A stretch of 20,613 nucleotides of DNA from a virus. The position numbers and the translations under genes were made by a program. The stretch is from positions 1 to 20,613 of IMG/VR virus record IMGVR_UViG_3300013126_000306; one strand, given 5' to 3'. The notes under the pieces were generated by a model, which ran no database searches, had not been told where the DNA came from, and worked only from the letters and a program-made list of their open reading frames with translations. Shown one piece after another: positions 1 to 7,413 of the stretch (the first letter of the stretch is position 1; each line of letters opens with the position of its first letter).

Positions 1-777
1 CTACCGCTCTTTGGTGCGATCTCTATGCTTTACAGCGCGTTCAAAGATGATGACGAAGAAGATCTTGAGTCCATTATGCGCCGTGGGGTGGGTGAGATAG
101 CTTACAAGGGGATGTTGAACTACACCACAGGTTTAGAGATTGCTTCTCGCATGGGCTTGAGTGATCTCATCATGCGCGATGTAATAAACGAGAACGAAAA
201 AACTTTGCCCGTTCGCCTGTTGGAAGCCTTCGGTGGTCCTGTGTATGGGACTTTTACCAAGTTTGAACGTGGGGTAGACCAGCTAAAAGAAGGGCATTAC
301 TACCGTGGCATCGAAACCATGCTGCCTTCTGCCCTTGCTAACGGTATGCGTTCTTTCAGGTTTGCTACTGAAGGTGCAAACACTTTGCGGGGTGACCCAA
401 TCATTGGTGATATAAGTCCCTTTGGGGTTGGTGCACAGCTCTTGGGCTTTGCTCCGGCAGACTACACCCGACAGCTTGAAATCAACTCAGTTGTGAAAGG
501 TATTGATAAAGCTGTAACTGACGAAAAAGTTAAGCTGTTGAAGCGTTACTACCTAGCTACCAGGATGGGAGATTTAGAAGAGCGACAAGATGTTAGGGAT
601 GATCTTGTGTCTTTGGCACGCAAGTACCCCGGTATGTTTAAGGAAGGTGTCGAGTCCTCTATCCAACGGTCAATGGCGCAGCACATGCGTACCACCAAAG
701 AAATGTATGCGGGGGTCACGCTATCAAAAGGTATGCGCGATGAACTACTTGCGCTTGCTAGAGAGTACGAGGAGTGA
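1..777 (+). CDS. Large virion-associated protein, PLxRFG type (C-terminal part)
   Basis: The frame is open from base 1 with no stop, so this is the last ~258 residues of a longer protein that begins outside the window. At the edge it reads PLFGAIS, followed by an acidic DDDEED patch. Features such as 'TGLEIASRMGLSDLI', 'FRFATEGANTLRGD' and a final charged helical tail match my memory of the C-terminal region of the very large PLxRFG/polyvalent proteins carried in podovirus-like virions. These are thought to be internal or ejected proteins. It is the only clear + strand gene here, so it probably closes the structural region. Family assignment is by recall of pattern, not alignment. Confidence 0.7.
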   Translation, partial: LPLFGAISMLYSAFKDDDEEDLESIMRRGVGEIAYKGMLNYTTGLEIASRMGLSDLIMRDVINENEKTLPVRLLEAFGGPVYGTFTKFERGVDQLKEGHYYRGIETMLPSALANGMRSFRFATEGANTLRGDPIIGDISPFGVGAQLLGFAPADYTRQLEINSVVKGIDKAVTDEKVKLLKRYYLATRMGDLEERQDVRDDLVSLARKYPGMFKEGVESSIQRSMAQHMRTTKEMYAGVTLSKGMRDELLALAREYEE

Positions 778-807
778 AAAAAATCCCGGCAAGGAGTTGG
801 CCGGGAT
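777..807 (-). terminator. Intrinsic terminator of the leftward operon
   Basis: On the - strand, an 8-bp perfect stem (783-790 pairs with 800-807, ATCCCGGC/GCCGGGAT) with a 9-nt loop is followed directly by a run of seven T (complement of 777-783). The T run is only on the - strand side, so it stops transcripts of the leftward replication genes before they read into the + strand structural gene. It overlaps the stop codon of that gene. Confidence 0.85.
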
Positions 808-810
808 AAA

Positions 811-853
811 TGTTGGGAAGTCCAACAGAGGAGAGTAGATGGACAACATCTAC
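811..853. other. Two further hairpins next to the terminator
   Basis: 811-816 pairs with 822-827 (TGTTGG/CCAACA, 5-nt loop), and 835-841 pairs with 847-853 (GTAGATG/CATCTAC, 5-nt loop). With the terminator stem this gives three hairpins in about 75 nt between converging genes. Read on the + strand, GGA triplets fall in or beside the loops and in the linker. No T run follows either hairpin, so they do not look like terminators. Function unknown. Confidence 0.45.
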
Positions 854-922
854 GGGGCGAAATGTATCACACTATTCTCCAAATGCGAAGTCCTAGTTTG
901 CCACCCTCAACTCTCCCCCTAA
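839..922 (+). CDS. Possible 27-aa mini-ORF with a strong ribosome site
   Basis: ATG at 839 is preceded by GAGGAGAGTAG, the same extended ribosome site that stands before many of the - strand genes. The reading frame is short (starts MDNIYGAKC) and its second half overlaps the end of the convergent gene at 867. Either a real small peptide or the stub of a + strand gene that once followed the structural gene. The peptide itself resembles nothing I know, so support rests on the ribosome site only. Confidence 0.25.
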   Translation: MDNIYGAKCITLFSKCEVLVCHPQLSP

Positions 923-1097
923 ATTCAAGCTGCCAATTCTTACGTCGGGCAACCTGCCTTAGCTGACTTTTTAACTTTTTCAGGTTCAGTGCGGGAACAA
1001 ATACTGACATACCTACCTCCCATTTATGGTAGGGAATCTTAATAACCACCCCATCAGGGTTTACTTCAGGTAGTGGTTTGGGTGGTGGGCTCCACAT
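867..1097 (-). CDS. Small conserved phage protein, DUF7303-like
   Basis: 76 residues, overlapping the end of the primase gene by 32 nt. The core 'IPYHKWEVGMSVFVPALN' and the end 'GKLGLRIWRIV' follow a pattern I recall from small phage proteins (IPF..mevGdSFFVP ... gvRVWRI), now called DUF7303. The middle is basic (LKKLKSQLRQVARRKNW), which would fit nucleic-acid contact. An internal ATG at 1010 has a much better ribosome site (GGGAGGT), but starting there would cut off the conserved IPYHKW part, so the longer form is preferred. Role unknown; its place suggests replication. Confidence 0.6.
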   Translation of the reverse strand: MWSPPPKPLPEVNPDGVVIKIPYHKWEVGMSVFVPALNLKKLKSQLRQVARRKNWQLEFRGRVEGGKLGLRIWRIV

Positions 1098-3903
1098 CGG
1101 TCATGGCATCCATGTTGTAAAGCACAATGGCGCTTGTCGGCGGGATGTTCATACGTGTACCTTTTGCCATGCGCTTGCTTTTGATTTCTGCTTTTGCGCT
1201 GCTTTGCATCAGAGCTTTGACAAACGGGTCGTAAACAATTGACTTCCTACCGCACCACTCTCTAAAAGAGTCAACTGCAATAAAAAGTGTTTTTACGTCG
1301 TACTCATAACGTAGCTTCAACGCCATGCGCGGTGTACTGTCTGGCATAACAATTTGCTCAAGCAACTCGTTCTTATCTTTGCGAGCGTCCTCGGTGCTGC
1401 GGATTGACAGTGTGTTGGAGAAGTTCTCTGCCCAATACTGACCAATAACACTTAGTGGGTCGATCTTGGTTTCTTCTCTGGTAGCTGATGCGTTGCTTAT
1501 AATCTTTACAACCCATCTAAAAACTTCTGGTATGTTCCATTCAATAAGCCCAATCTTCTTGGCGATAATTAGTCCGGTTAGTGCAGAGGCGCACCCTGCT
1601 GAGTAGAATCGATCCTGATAAGTAAGGCTAGCTTCGTTATCAAGTTTTAGTCTGACCTGCGACCAGAGTTCTTCAGTCTCTTTTAAGTTACGCATGACCC
1701 ACTGAATGAACGGGATGTGCGCGTGACCGTAGTTGGTGTTGATGTCTTTAGCCAGTATGTCGGTATCTTCTTTTGACAACTTCAAACCCCTGACCGCCTC
1801 AATCTCCAGTATGCGATACATCTCTGCGTTGGGGGATGCCTTCTCCATACGCATACGGTCAGATAGTTTTGTGTTGCCTGTCGATATGGCTATCGTTTTC
1901 CAAGGCATACCGCGCCACCGTTCCTTGTTGCTTGATGCTTCCATACGTGCGCGTTGCAGACCGTTTGGAATTGAGTACGCATAGTGGCTCGCCTCTTTAC
2001 CATCGATGTTGGTCATCTCATCGAAGTACATACAGATGTTCTTAAAAATTTCTGTACGGGCCATACGGCTTGCATGGGTGTCATCGTGCTTCATCATTAC
2101 AAGCATTGGATCGCCCCAGATAGACGCACCCGCTAGCATGGCAGTTGTTTTTCCGTAGCCTGTGTCCGGGCTGTATACATGAACCCCAAGCCCGTTAACC
2201 GCAGAGAAGTCCATGAACAGTGAACCAAACCCACAGCCAATAACGAACTTGTGCATCTCACTGTTAGGCTTGTCATTGAAAAAGCGCATGGTTTCTTTCC
2301 ACTTATCCAACGTGCCCGCTTGTGTAAAGAAGTGCATGTAATCAAGTGTCTTGCTTGACGGCGGGCTGTGCTCAATACCTTGTGGAAAAAACTCTCTGTT
2401 GCCTACTACAAAACTTAGCCTGTCATCCCCTTTCTTTACCCAACCAAACTGCATGTGTGTCATGCCTGATTTCTCCATGAACTGTAAGTAGTTAACCCAA
2501 GCAACAACATATTCTTTTAGCTCGTCAATCTTATTTACCGCTATACCTTGCATAGCTAGCTTTTTGCGAAGCTCCTCTGTTGATAGGGCGTTTGAAATCG
2601 TGAACTCTCGCACACCGTCCTTGGGCATATGCAGCCGCATGACAATACACTCACCTAGTTCTGCGTCCATCAGCCGCTTCACCACATAAAAGTCATTGTG
2701 GTATATGGGTTTTTCATACTCGACATACGCACCGTCTGGTGCTTTCTTTGCTTCACGCTTAAAGATGCCACCATTTGCCCCACGAAAATAAGGCGGAGGA
2801 TATTTGGGTATGGTGTATTGCTGTGAGTATTCTTCAGATAGTTCAGTAGGATGATCTGTTACAATATTTGCTGCTTCTGATGCTTCCTGTACAGAGCGTC
2901 CTAACGCTATGGGGGAGCGGATATTACCGCGATGCACACACCCTTCACATTTGCCGGGGTTGTATTTTTCAAAGGTATCGCACAGGAATGGGCCTTTGAT
3001 TAGTGCAGCTTTCTGTTCAGTTTCGGCCGGGTCGTATTCAGGGTGGTTGCGCGATACGATGTGTATGGCTTTGTCTGCTTCACTGGTAAACGCTGCGATA
3101 GATAAGGCTGCTCGCCACTTGGGTTCATCCATTGTGGCTTGATTTGCTATGAGATCTTCAAGTTGCTTGCAACCTACGCCGTCTTTAGTTTTTTGCAAAA
3201 TGAGTTTGAAACTGCTTGTGTAGCTACCAAGTATCGCTTTAGATACAGGGTCCATTTCTTTTGGCTTATACAATTGCTTTTGCCGAACCTCTTCTCCAAT
3301 GAGTGATTGGTAAAAGAAAAATGGTCGAGGGGTGCATACACTGTTAATTATTTCAACAGGCTTGGGTTCGTCTTTGAAGTGCAAGGTTCCCGGTATACGC
3401 AGTACCGACGCAGCATTACAAGTTATAGAAGTATCAACTATAAAGTTTGCCGCTGCTATGATGGTATCGAACTTCCACGCAACCTTCTGCCAATCATCCT
3501 TGGCAACATCTTCAGTAAAAGGCCAATAGACGTGCACCCCTCTGCCGCTACTTGTCATGATGGGCTTGGGCATCTTGTGCGTTTTACAAAAGGCAAGCAA
3601 GGCACGGATACCATCTTCGCGTGTGGCGTAAGGCTTACCTTCCCCACAGTCCACATCTAAAAACAAGCTCTTTAAGTAGGCTGCGTCTTTGGCTTTGCGT
3701 GTCCCCCTGACCGGGAAAGTGGCTAGTGCAAAGTAAGCGTCCCAACCAATCTGTTTTACATCGTCGCCTCTGATGATGAGTTCATGAAGTTTTTCGTGGT
3801 AGGTCTGTTTATATACGTTATTTTTCTTTGGGCCTTTAGATGTGTACGCAACGTATACACCCTTGGTGGGTAATACTGTCTCTAAAAATTGTAGTGTGTT
3901 CAT
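1066..3903 (-). CDS. Primase-helicase (AEP primase fused to SF3/DUF927-like ATPase)
   Basis: 945 residues. The N-terminal part has the archaeo-eukaryotic primase signature: DVD at 83-85, SSGRGVHVYW at 118-127 and LRIPGT near 168. A zinc-type cluster follows (C308, C319, C322, H324). The C-terminal half is a P-loop ATPase with SPDTGYGKTT (578-587), Walker B ICMYFDEM (623-630) and ISTGN (673-677), like the DUF927 helicase class. It should lay primers and unwind DNA at the phage fork. The start at 3903 is chosen because GGAGGA lies 8 nt upstream; the frame extends to a TTG at 3966 with no ribosome site. It sits downstream of the SSB-like gene and upstream of the terminator. Confidence 0.9.
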   Translation of the reverse strand: MNTLQFLETVLPTKGVYVAYTSKGPKKNNVYKQTYHEKLHELIIRGDDVKQIGWDAYFALATFPVRGTRKAKDAAYLKSLFLDVDCGEGKPYATREDGIRALLAFCKTHKMPKPIMTSSGRGVHVYWPFTEDVAKDDWQKVAWKFDTIIAAANFIVDTSITCNAASVLRIPGTLHFKDEPKPVEIINSVCTPRPFFFYQSLIGEEVRQKQLYKPKEMDPVSKAILGSYTSSFKLILQKTKDGVGCKQLEDLIANQATMDEPKWRAALSIAAFTSEADKAIHIVSRNHPEYDPAETEQKAALIKGPFLCDTFEKYNPGKCEGCVHRGNIRSPIALGRSVQEASEAANIVTDHPTELSEEYSQQYTIPKYPPPYFRGANGGIFKREAKKAPDGAYVEYEKPIYHNDFYVVKRLMDAELGECIVMRLHMPKDGVREFTISNALSTEELRKKLAMQGIAVNKIDELKEYVVAWVNYLQFMEKSGMTHMQFGWVKKGDDRLSFVVGNREFFPQGIEHSPPSSKTLDYMHFFTQAGTLDKWKETMRFFNDKPNSEMHKFVIGCGFGSLFMDFSAVNGLGVHVYSPDTGYGKTTAMLAGASIWGDPMLVMMKHDDTHASRMARTEIFKNICMYFDEMTNIDGKEASHYAYSIPNGLQRARMEASSNKERWRGMPWKTIAISTGNTKLSDRMRMEKASPNAEMYRILEIEAVRGLKLSKEDTDILAKDINTNYGHAHIPFIQWVMRNLKETEELWSQVRLKLDNEASLTYQDRFYSAGCASALTGLIIAKKIGLIEWNIPEVFRWVVKIISNASATREETKIDPLSVIGQYWAENFSNTLSIRSTEDARKDKNELLEQIVMPDSTPRMALKLRYEYDVKTLFIAVDSFREWCGRKSIVYDPFVKALMQSSAKAEIKSKRMAKGTRMNIPPTSAIVLYNMDAMTDVEPTTQTTT

Positions 3904-3929
3904 AGCCGCTTCCTCCGCAGTGAAAAGTA

Positions 3930-3985
3930 GGGCGACAGGACTCCCTGCGGCACGGAGCCTTTTCAATCCGTCGATCTAGTCGCCC
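3930..3985 (-). other. Branched RNA fold in the leader of the primase gene
   Basis: In the 94-nt gap between the SSB-like and primase genes, 3930-3936 (GGGCGAC) pairs with 3979-3985. Inside it, 3952-3956 pairs with 3967-3971 (ACGGA/TCCGT), and a short CAGG/CCTG hairpin spans 3936-3947. The fold ends about 10 nt before the ribosome site of the primase. No T run follows, so it is not an intrinsic terminator. It could tune primase translation or be an mRNA processing site. Confidence 0.3.
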
Positions 3986-3997
3986 GTAGGCTACAAC

Positions 3998-4819
3998 TTA
4001 CTCGTCATCAAACTCATTGAGTAAGTCAGACAGTTTAGTGTCCGGCTCAGTTTTCTTTGCTACTACCTTTGGTTCAGGCAGTGCAGCAGGGGCGTTGCGT
4101 ACCCCATCAGTTTGAGCCACTGTCATTGTGATTGCTGCAAACGCTTCAGGTGCATCCTTGGCTTCACGCACCATGTTGAACTCGTCCTCAGTGATAGGAC
4201 GCACAGGCTTAAATACAAGTTTTGGTGTGGGGCTTGAAGTATCAAACCGCATCTCGGTGACCACACCCGTGATAGGTGCGCCATGTGCCTCAAGGTGTTT
4301 TGCATAAGCAATCAGAGGCCACTTGTTCTTATCACCATCTCCAAAAATACTCGTAGCTGGTAGCGTAAGCTGATAAATAAAACCGTTAGGTTCGTTCTCA
4401 GGGATCACTGCAAGACGGCGTTGGAAGCGACACGCACGGCTATCGCCCTGGCCAGAACCCTTAGCGTTCTGGGGGCAGTCAGCACATTTATTAGCCTGAC
4501 GGTTACGTGCTTTAGCATCAGGGGTGATGCCATCGTTTGACCAGCAGTCGGGTGCAGATACCTGCCCCTTCACATAACTACCTGCGTAAAACATCCGACT
4601 GTTCTGCGCCGCAGCTTTGACAATGATGATGTTCATCGAGCGGTCTTCGTTGACAGCAATTTCTTTACCGCCCACCAACATACGGAACACACCACCTTCA
4701 ATGGAGATACGTTTTGCACCATTTGTGCTGCTGCCACCAGCCAAGGCACTTGTTGCTTCGTCTTGCATATCTTTGAGATATGCGGGGAGCCCACCTTTGA
4801 ATAAAGTCAGTTCAGCCAT
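3998..4819 (-). CDS. Single-stranded DNA-binding-like protein with zinc cluster
   Basis: 273 residues. A central beta-rich part surrounds a four-cysteine cluster (DCWSND, then KCADCP, then RACRFQ), which could hold zinc, as in phage SSBs of the gp32 type. The C-terminus is a long flexible linker ending LLNEFDDE, the acidic tail typical of SSBs that recruits replication partners. It lies directly upstream of the primase gene and downstream of an HTH gene whose TAG stop overlaps its ribosome site (TAGGAGTATTAAATG), so translation is coupled. I infer SSB from the tail, the cluster and the context; no clear OB-fold motif can be proven by eye. Confidence 0.6.
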   Translation of the reverse strand: MAELTLFKGGLPAYLKDMQDEATSALAGGSSTNGAKRISIEGGVFRMLVGGKEIAVNEDRSMNIIIVKAAAQNSRMFYAGSYVKGQVSAPDCWSNDGITPDAKARNRQANKCADCPQNAKGSGQGDSRACRFQRRLAVIPENEPNGFIYQLTLPATSIFGDGDKNKWPLIAYAKHLEAHGAPITGVVTEMRFDTSSPTPKLVFKPVRPITEDEFNMVREAKDAPEAFAAITMTVAQTDGVRNAPAALPEPKVVAKKTEPDTKLSDLLNEFDDE

Positions 4820-4828
4820 TTAATACTC

Positions 4829-5080
4829 CTAGAGGTCTTTGTCTGGGTTGAAATCAAGTTCTAACTGTCGAGGATCTTTTTTCTGTTCCTCTTCTTCCTT
4901 TGCCTTGCTGTAATGCTTCAGTGCTGCGTCAACATCAGACAGCTTAAAGCGATACACGTTGGCAATTTTTAGTGCGGGGATGATGTCAGCTCTCATCCAT
5001 GAGCGCACGGTTGAGATGGACACTGAGTAATGCTTCGCCACATCTTCAATCGTGATGTACTTCTCATCAACGACTTCCAT
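4829..5080 (-). CDS. Excisionase/MerR-type helix-turn-helix protein
   Basis: 83 residues. Residues 8-54 follow the HTH_17 (excisionase-like) pattern: 'ITIEDVAKHYSVSISTVRSW' is the helix-turn-helix and 'YRFKLSDVDAAL' the wing and last helix. A highly charged tail (KAKEEEEQKKD) follows. No integrase is in view, so it is more likely a small DNA-binding regulator or origin factor than a true excisionase. Its ATG overlaps the stop of the gene upstream (TAATG), with GGAGAA as ribosome site. It is in the transcript from the promoter at 5521-5549 and could act back on the palindrome there. Confidence 0.8.
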   Translation of the reverse strand: MEVVDEKYITIEDVAKHYSVSISTVRSWMRADIIPALKIANVYRFKLSDVDAALKHYSKAKEEEEQKKDPRQLELDFNPDKDL

Positions 5081-5490
5081 TAATTTCTCCTGCGTTGAAC
5101 GGTTACGGAGTATTCGCTGTCCACATTCAGTCCCGGTGGCAGCAGATCGGGGTTGCTCTCTAGGAACTCTTTCAAATTAGTTTGGTGCACTCGCTTCTCT
5201 AGCACCTGTGGGATGTTGTGCTCCATGATGAAGTTATAAAAATTGTCCCAATCGCTCGTCCAGTATTTTTTACTCATCGTGCGGTAGACCAAACCTTCAG
5301 TCGTGCGAATGCTTTCAACATTTGCAGACCTCATCTGGTCAAGTAGGGCGTTTTTCACCAAGCGCATCTTTTCGCTTATCGATTCGTACTCGGTGTCGTA
5401 GGTGCGCGTAAGTTCTTCGCGCTTTTCCCGCATCTTAATGTAAGCGCGGACTAGCTTATCGACGGAAATACCGTCCTCTTTATCAGTCAT
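5080..5490 (-). CDS. Conserved phage protein with coiled-coil N-terminus
   Basis: 136 residues, function unknown. The first 55 residues are a charged helix (MREKREELTRTYDTEYES...). Then comes 'ESIRTTEGLVYRT', 'YWTSDWDNFYNFI' and 'HQTNLKEFLESNPDLLPPGL', ending with 'SEYSVTVQRRR'. I recall this layout in many podovirus proteins annotated only as hypothetical, usually next to replication genes. First gene after the promoter at 5521-5549, with ribosome site ATAGGAGAGTACG. The next gene overlaps its stop by one base. Confidence 0.7.
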   Translation of the reverse strand: MTDKEDGISVDKLVRAYIKMREKREELTRTYDTEYESISEKMRLVKNALLDQMRSANVESIRTTEGLVYRTMSKKYWTSDWDNFYNFIMEHNIPQVLEKRVHQTNLKEFLESNPDLLPPGLNVDSEYSVTVQRRRN

Positions 5491-5514
5491 CGTACTCTCC
5501 TATCGTTGTGTTAT

Positions 5515-5531
5515 GTCGCTAATATAGTGAC
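5515..5531. promoter_or_regulatory. Candidate operator palindrome over the -10 box
   Basis: GTCGCTAATATAGTGAC is an imperfect 17-bp palindrome centred on 5523, with six of eight arm positions matching. It covers the -10 box of the promoter below, where a bound repressor would block RNA polymerase. The gene for a small HTH protein lies in the same transcript. Inference only. Confidence 0.4.
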
Positions 5532-5549
5532 ATTAGATGCTCTTGTCAA
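5521..5549 (-). promoter_or_regulatory. Sigma70-type promoter, leftward
   Basis: On the - strand TTGACA (5549-5544), a 17-nt spacer and TATATT (5526-5521). The -35 box is a perfect match and the -10 is close to consensus. The -35 box lies inside the last codons of the SNF2 helicase gene. Start of transcription should be near 5514, giving a short leader to the ATG at 5490. It would drive the coiled-coil, HTH, SSB-like, primase and DUF7303-like genes down to the terminator at 777-807. Confidence 0.7.
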
Positions 5550-7095
5550 GCACTTCCTTGTATAAGGATACAAGTTGTACGTGGGCATCAATTTTACTAT
5601 CAAGAAGTTTGTATAAATGTTTTTCTGCGTTACTGCCTACCAGCCTCACGACGGTAACCTTGTTTGTTTGCCCTGCACGGTGCGCCCGTGCGTTGGCTTG
5701 GGCGTATATCTCATGAGAAGGGGTCGGCCCCCACCACACAATCGTATCGGCAGCGGTGAGCGTTACACCATGCGCGGCAGCTTGCGGCTGCACAATCAGC
5801 ACTCGAATGTTTGCGGTGTTCTGAAAGTCGTGAAATAGCTTGGTGCGGTTAGCCGCAGTCACTTCCCCGCTGATGACCCCCACACTGATACCGTCGCCTG
5901 TAAGCTTTTCTTCCAATACCTCAATGGTGTGCTTGAATGGTACGAAAACAATAACCTTGTGGTTAGATTCCTCAATGACTTCTTGCAATACGCTGTAGCG
6001 GTTCTTGATGTCAAAGATAACGGTTTCACCTGAGTCGGTGTATGCCGCACCACATGAAATTTGCAGCAGTTTGTTAAGACCCACGGCTGCGTTGACTGCT
6101 GTAATTTCTTCTCCGGCTGCTGTGACAACCATCTGCTTGCGAAGTGTTTCGTAATACTTTTTTTGTTGTGCCGTTAGCTCGATGTCACGGGTTGCGTACA
6201 CAATGTCTGGCAGGTCAAGGCATTCGTTTTTTGTAAACCGTATGGCAGGTTGCAGTGCGTTGTACACAGTTTGGGTTGCGTTATCTTTCGGAACCCATCG
6301 GAACTTACTTATTTGGTACATCACCATGTCGCGGTAGGCAGCAAAGATTTTTGGTACACCTAGCGGGTTAACTAATTTACCCAACCCATACGCATCAAGG
6401 GGTGACTGTGCAGCGGGTGTGCCCGTCAGCATCCACAGCCATGTGTGAGGTTTGAGCAATCGATATAAAGTTTTCCACCGTACAGTGGTTGTATTTTTAT
6501 AAGCGTTCGCTTCATCGATCACAATCAGGTCAAAGTTAGCCGCAGCTATCTCGTCTTTGGCAATCGGTATGCCATCGTAATTAATAATTACAAATTCTGC
6601 ATCGCTCTTAATAATCTTCTTGCGTTTTTCTGACTGCCCATAGGCAATGTCAACGCTGCGGTGCATGGCAAACTTAAACAAATCGTTGCGCCACGCCGAG
6701 TCCATGATCGATAGTGGGCAGATAACAAGCACCCGCTTGATGACCCCTAACTTCATCAAATAGTCAGCAGCCCATATCACTGACCCTGTCTTACCTGTAC
6801 CCTGCTCGTTAAGGCAGAAGGCTCGCTTGTGTAGTGTCAGAAACGCCGCTGTGGTTTTCTGATGTTCAAAGGGTTTGTGCATACCCTCCCACTTGTAGTC
6901 ACGCAGTATGGGGGATGGTACGTTGCGTATCTTCAGGGTACGCAGTGCTTGGGCTTCGGGCAGCTCCCAATCTACAAGAACTTGTGTGGAACCAGAAGGT
7001 TCTTTACCAACGATACGGCTAGCTGGTATGTGTGCTGTAACTGTCTGTGGGTTTTTTAGACGCAATAAGAGCGCCCTATTGTCGATGATTTCCAT
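5533..7095 (-). CDS. SNF2-family DEAD-like helicase/ATPase
   Basis: 520 residues, a full SNF2-type two-lobe motor. Lobe 1: FEHQ (76-79, Q motif), Walker A EQGTGKT (97-103), Walker B VIDEAN (192-197), TGTP (224-227). Lobe 2: 'HKVIVFVPFKHT' (379-390), 'AAAHGVTLTAADTIVWW' (motif V region) and the arginine-finger motif QANARAHRAGQ (466-476). Phage enzymes of this kind move on double-stranded DNA during replication or recombination. The GGAGAG ribosome site is only three bases from ATG. The gene is preceded by a 12-nt gap after the HNH-like gene, and its 3' end carries the -35 box of the next promoter. Confidence 0.93.
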   Translation of the reverse strand: MEIIDNRALLLRLKNPQTVTAHIPASRIVGKEPSGSTQVLVDWELPEAQALRTLKIRNVPSPILRDYKWEGMHKPFEHQKTTAAFLTLHKRAFCLNEQGTGKTGSVIWAADYLMKLGVIKRVLVICPLSIMDSAWRNDLFKFAMHRSVDIAYGQSEKRKKIIKSDAEFVIINYDGIPIAKDEIAAANFDLIVIDEANAYKNTTTVRWKTLYRLLKPHTWLWMLTGTPAAQSPLDAYGLGKLVNPLGVPKIFAAYRDMVMYQISKFRWVPKDNATQTVYNALQPAIRFTKNECLDLPDIVYATRDIELTAQQKKYYETLRKQMVVTAAGEEITAVNAAVGLNKLLQISCGAAYTDSGETVIFDIKNRYSVLQEVIEESNHKVIVFVPFKHTIEVLEEKLTGDGISVGVISGEVTAANRTKLFHDFQNTANIRVLIVQPQAAAHGVTLTAADTIVWWGPTPSHEIYAQANARAHRAGQTNKVTVVRLVGSNAEKHLYKLLDSKIDAHVQLVSLYKEVLDKSI

Positions 7096-7107
7096 TTACT
7101 CTCCATA

Positions 7108-7413
7108 TTATTTTTCGCGCTTACTCGTTTCAGATACAAGTGCGCTTTTTGAACTACGTTTGAATGATCTATTCTTTGATGCGTTTTGAATAAAGTACCC
7201 GTCTTTATTTGATCCTCCGTTACTAAGTGCTTTGCGGTGGGCCACATCTTTACCTTCACGACGGTCTGCTTTCCCGTCGTGGTCTTTATCCGCACCTGTC
7301 TTGTCGATGGCGCGTCGAGCGCGTTGGCGTTCTAGCTTACCTGCTATGTCGCCCCTAGCTAGTTGTTGTTGATATTCTTTCTTGTACGGTCTGGGTTTGT
7401 TGACGTAAGGCAT
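7108..7413 (-). CDS. HNH-fold-like small basic protein
   Basis: 101 residues, very basic. 'ERQRARRAIDKTG' followed by 'GKDVAHRKALSNGGSN' and 'NASKNRSFKR' follows the order of small phage HNH proteins (VDH..PLS.GG.N ... S.sNRSf). The first catalytic position normally reads D-H; here it is A-H. There are no cysteines for the zinc seen in larger HNH enzymes. It may be a DNA-binding or packaging-type HNH relative with altered activity. Its start codon shares one base with the stop of the nuclease gene upstream. Confidence 0.55.
   Translation of the reverse strand: MPYVNKPRPYKKEYQQQLARGDIAGKLERQRARRAIDKTGADKDHDGKADRREGKDVAHRKALSNGGSNKDGYFIQNASKNRSFKRSSKSALVSETSKREK

Noticed and set aside
590-838. 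82-aa + strand frame overlapping the end of the structural gene
   Set aside because: It is a shadow frame of the PLxRFG-type gene and runs through the terminator hairpin; no ribosome site.
3307-3660. 117-aa + strand frame
   Set aside because: Antisense to the primase AEP domain, which carries clear motifs on the other strand.
4829-5080. True excisionase pointing to a temperate phage
   Set aside because: No integrase, attachment site or repressor in the window; the HTH class is common in lytic phages also.
5080-5490. Gam-like or nuclease-inhibitor identity for the 136-aa protein
   Set aside because: Only the helical N-terminus is suggestive; the rest does not match what I know of Gam proteins.
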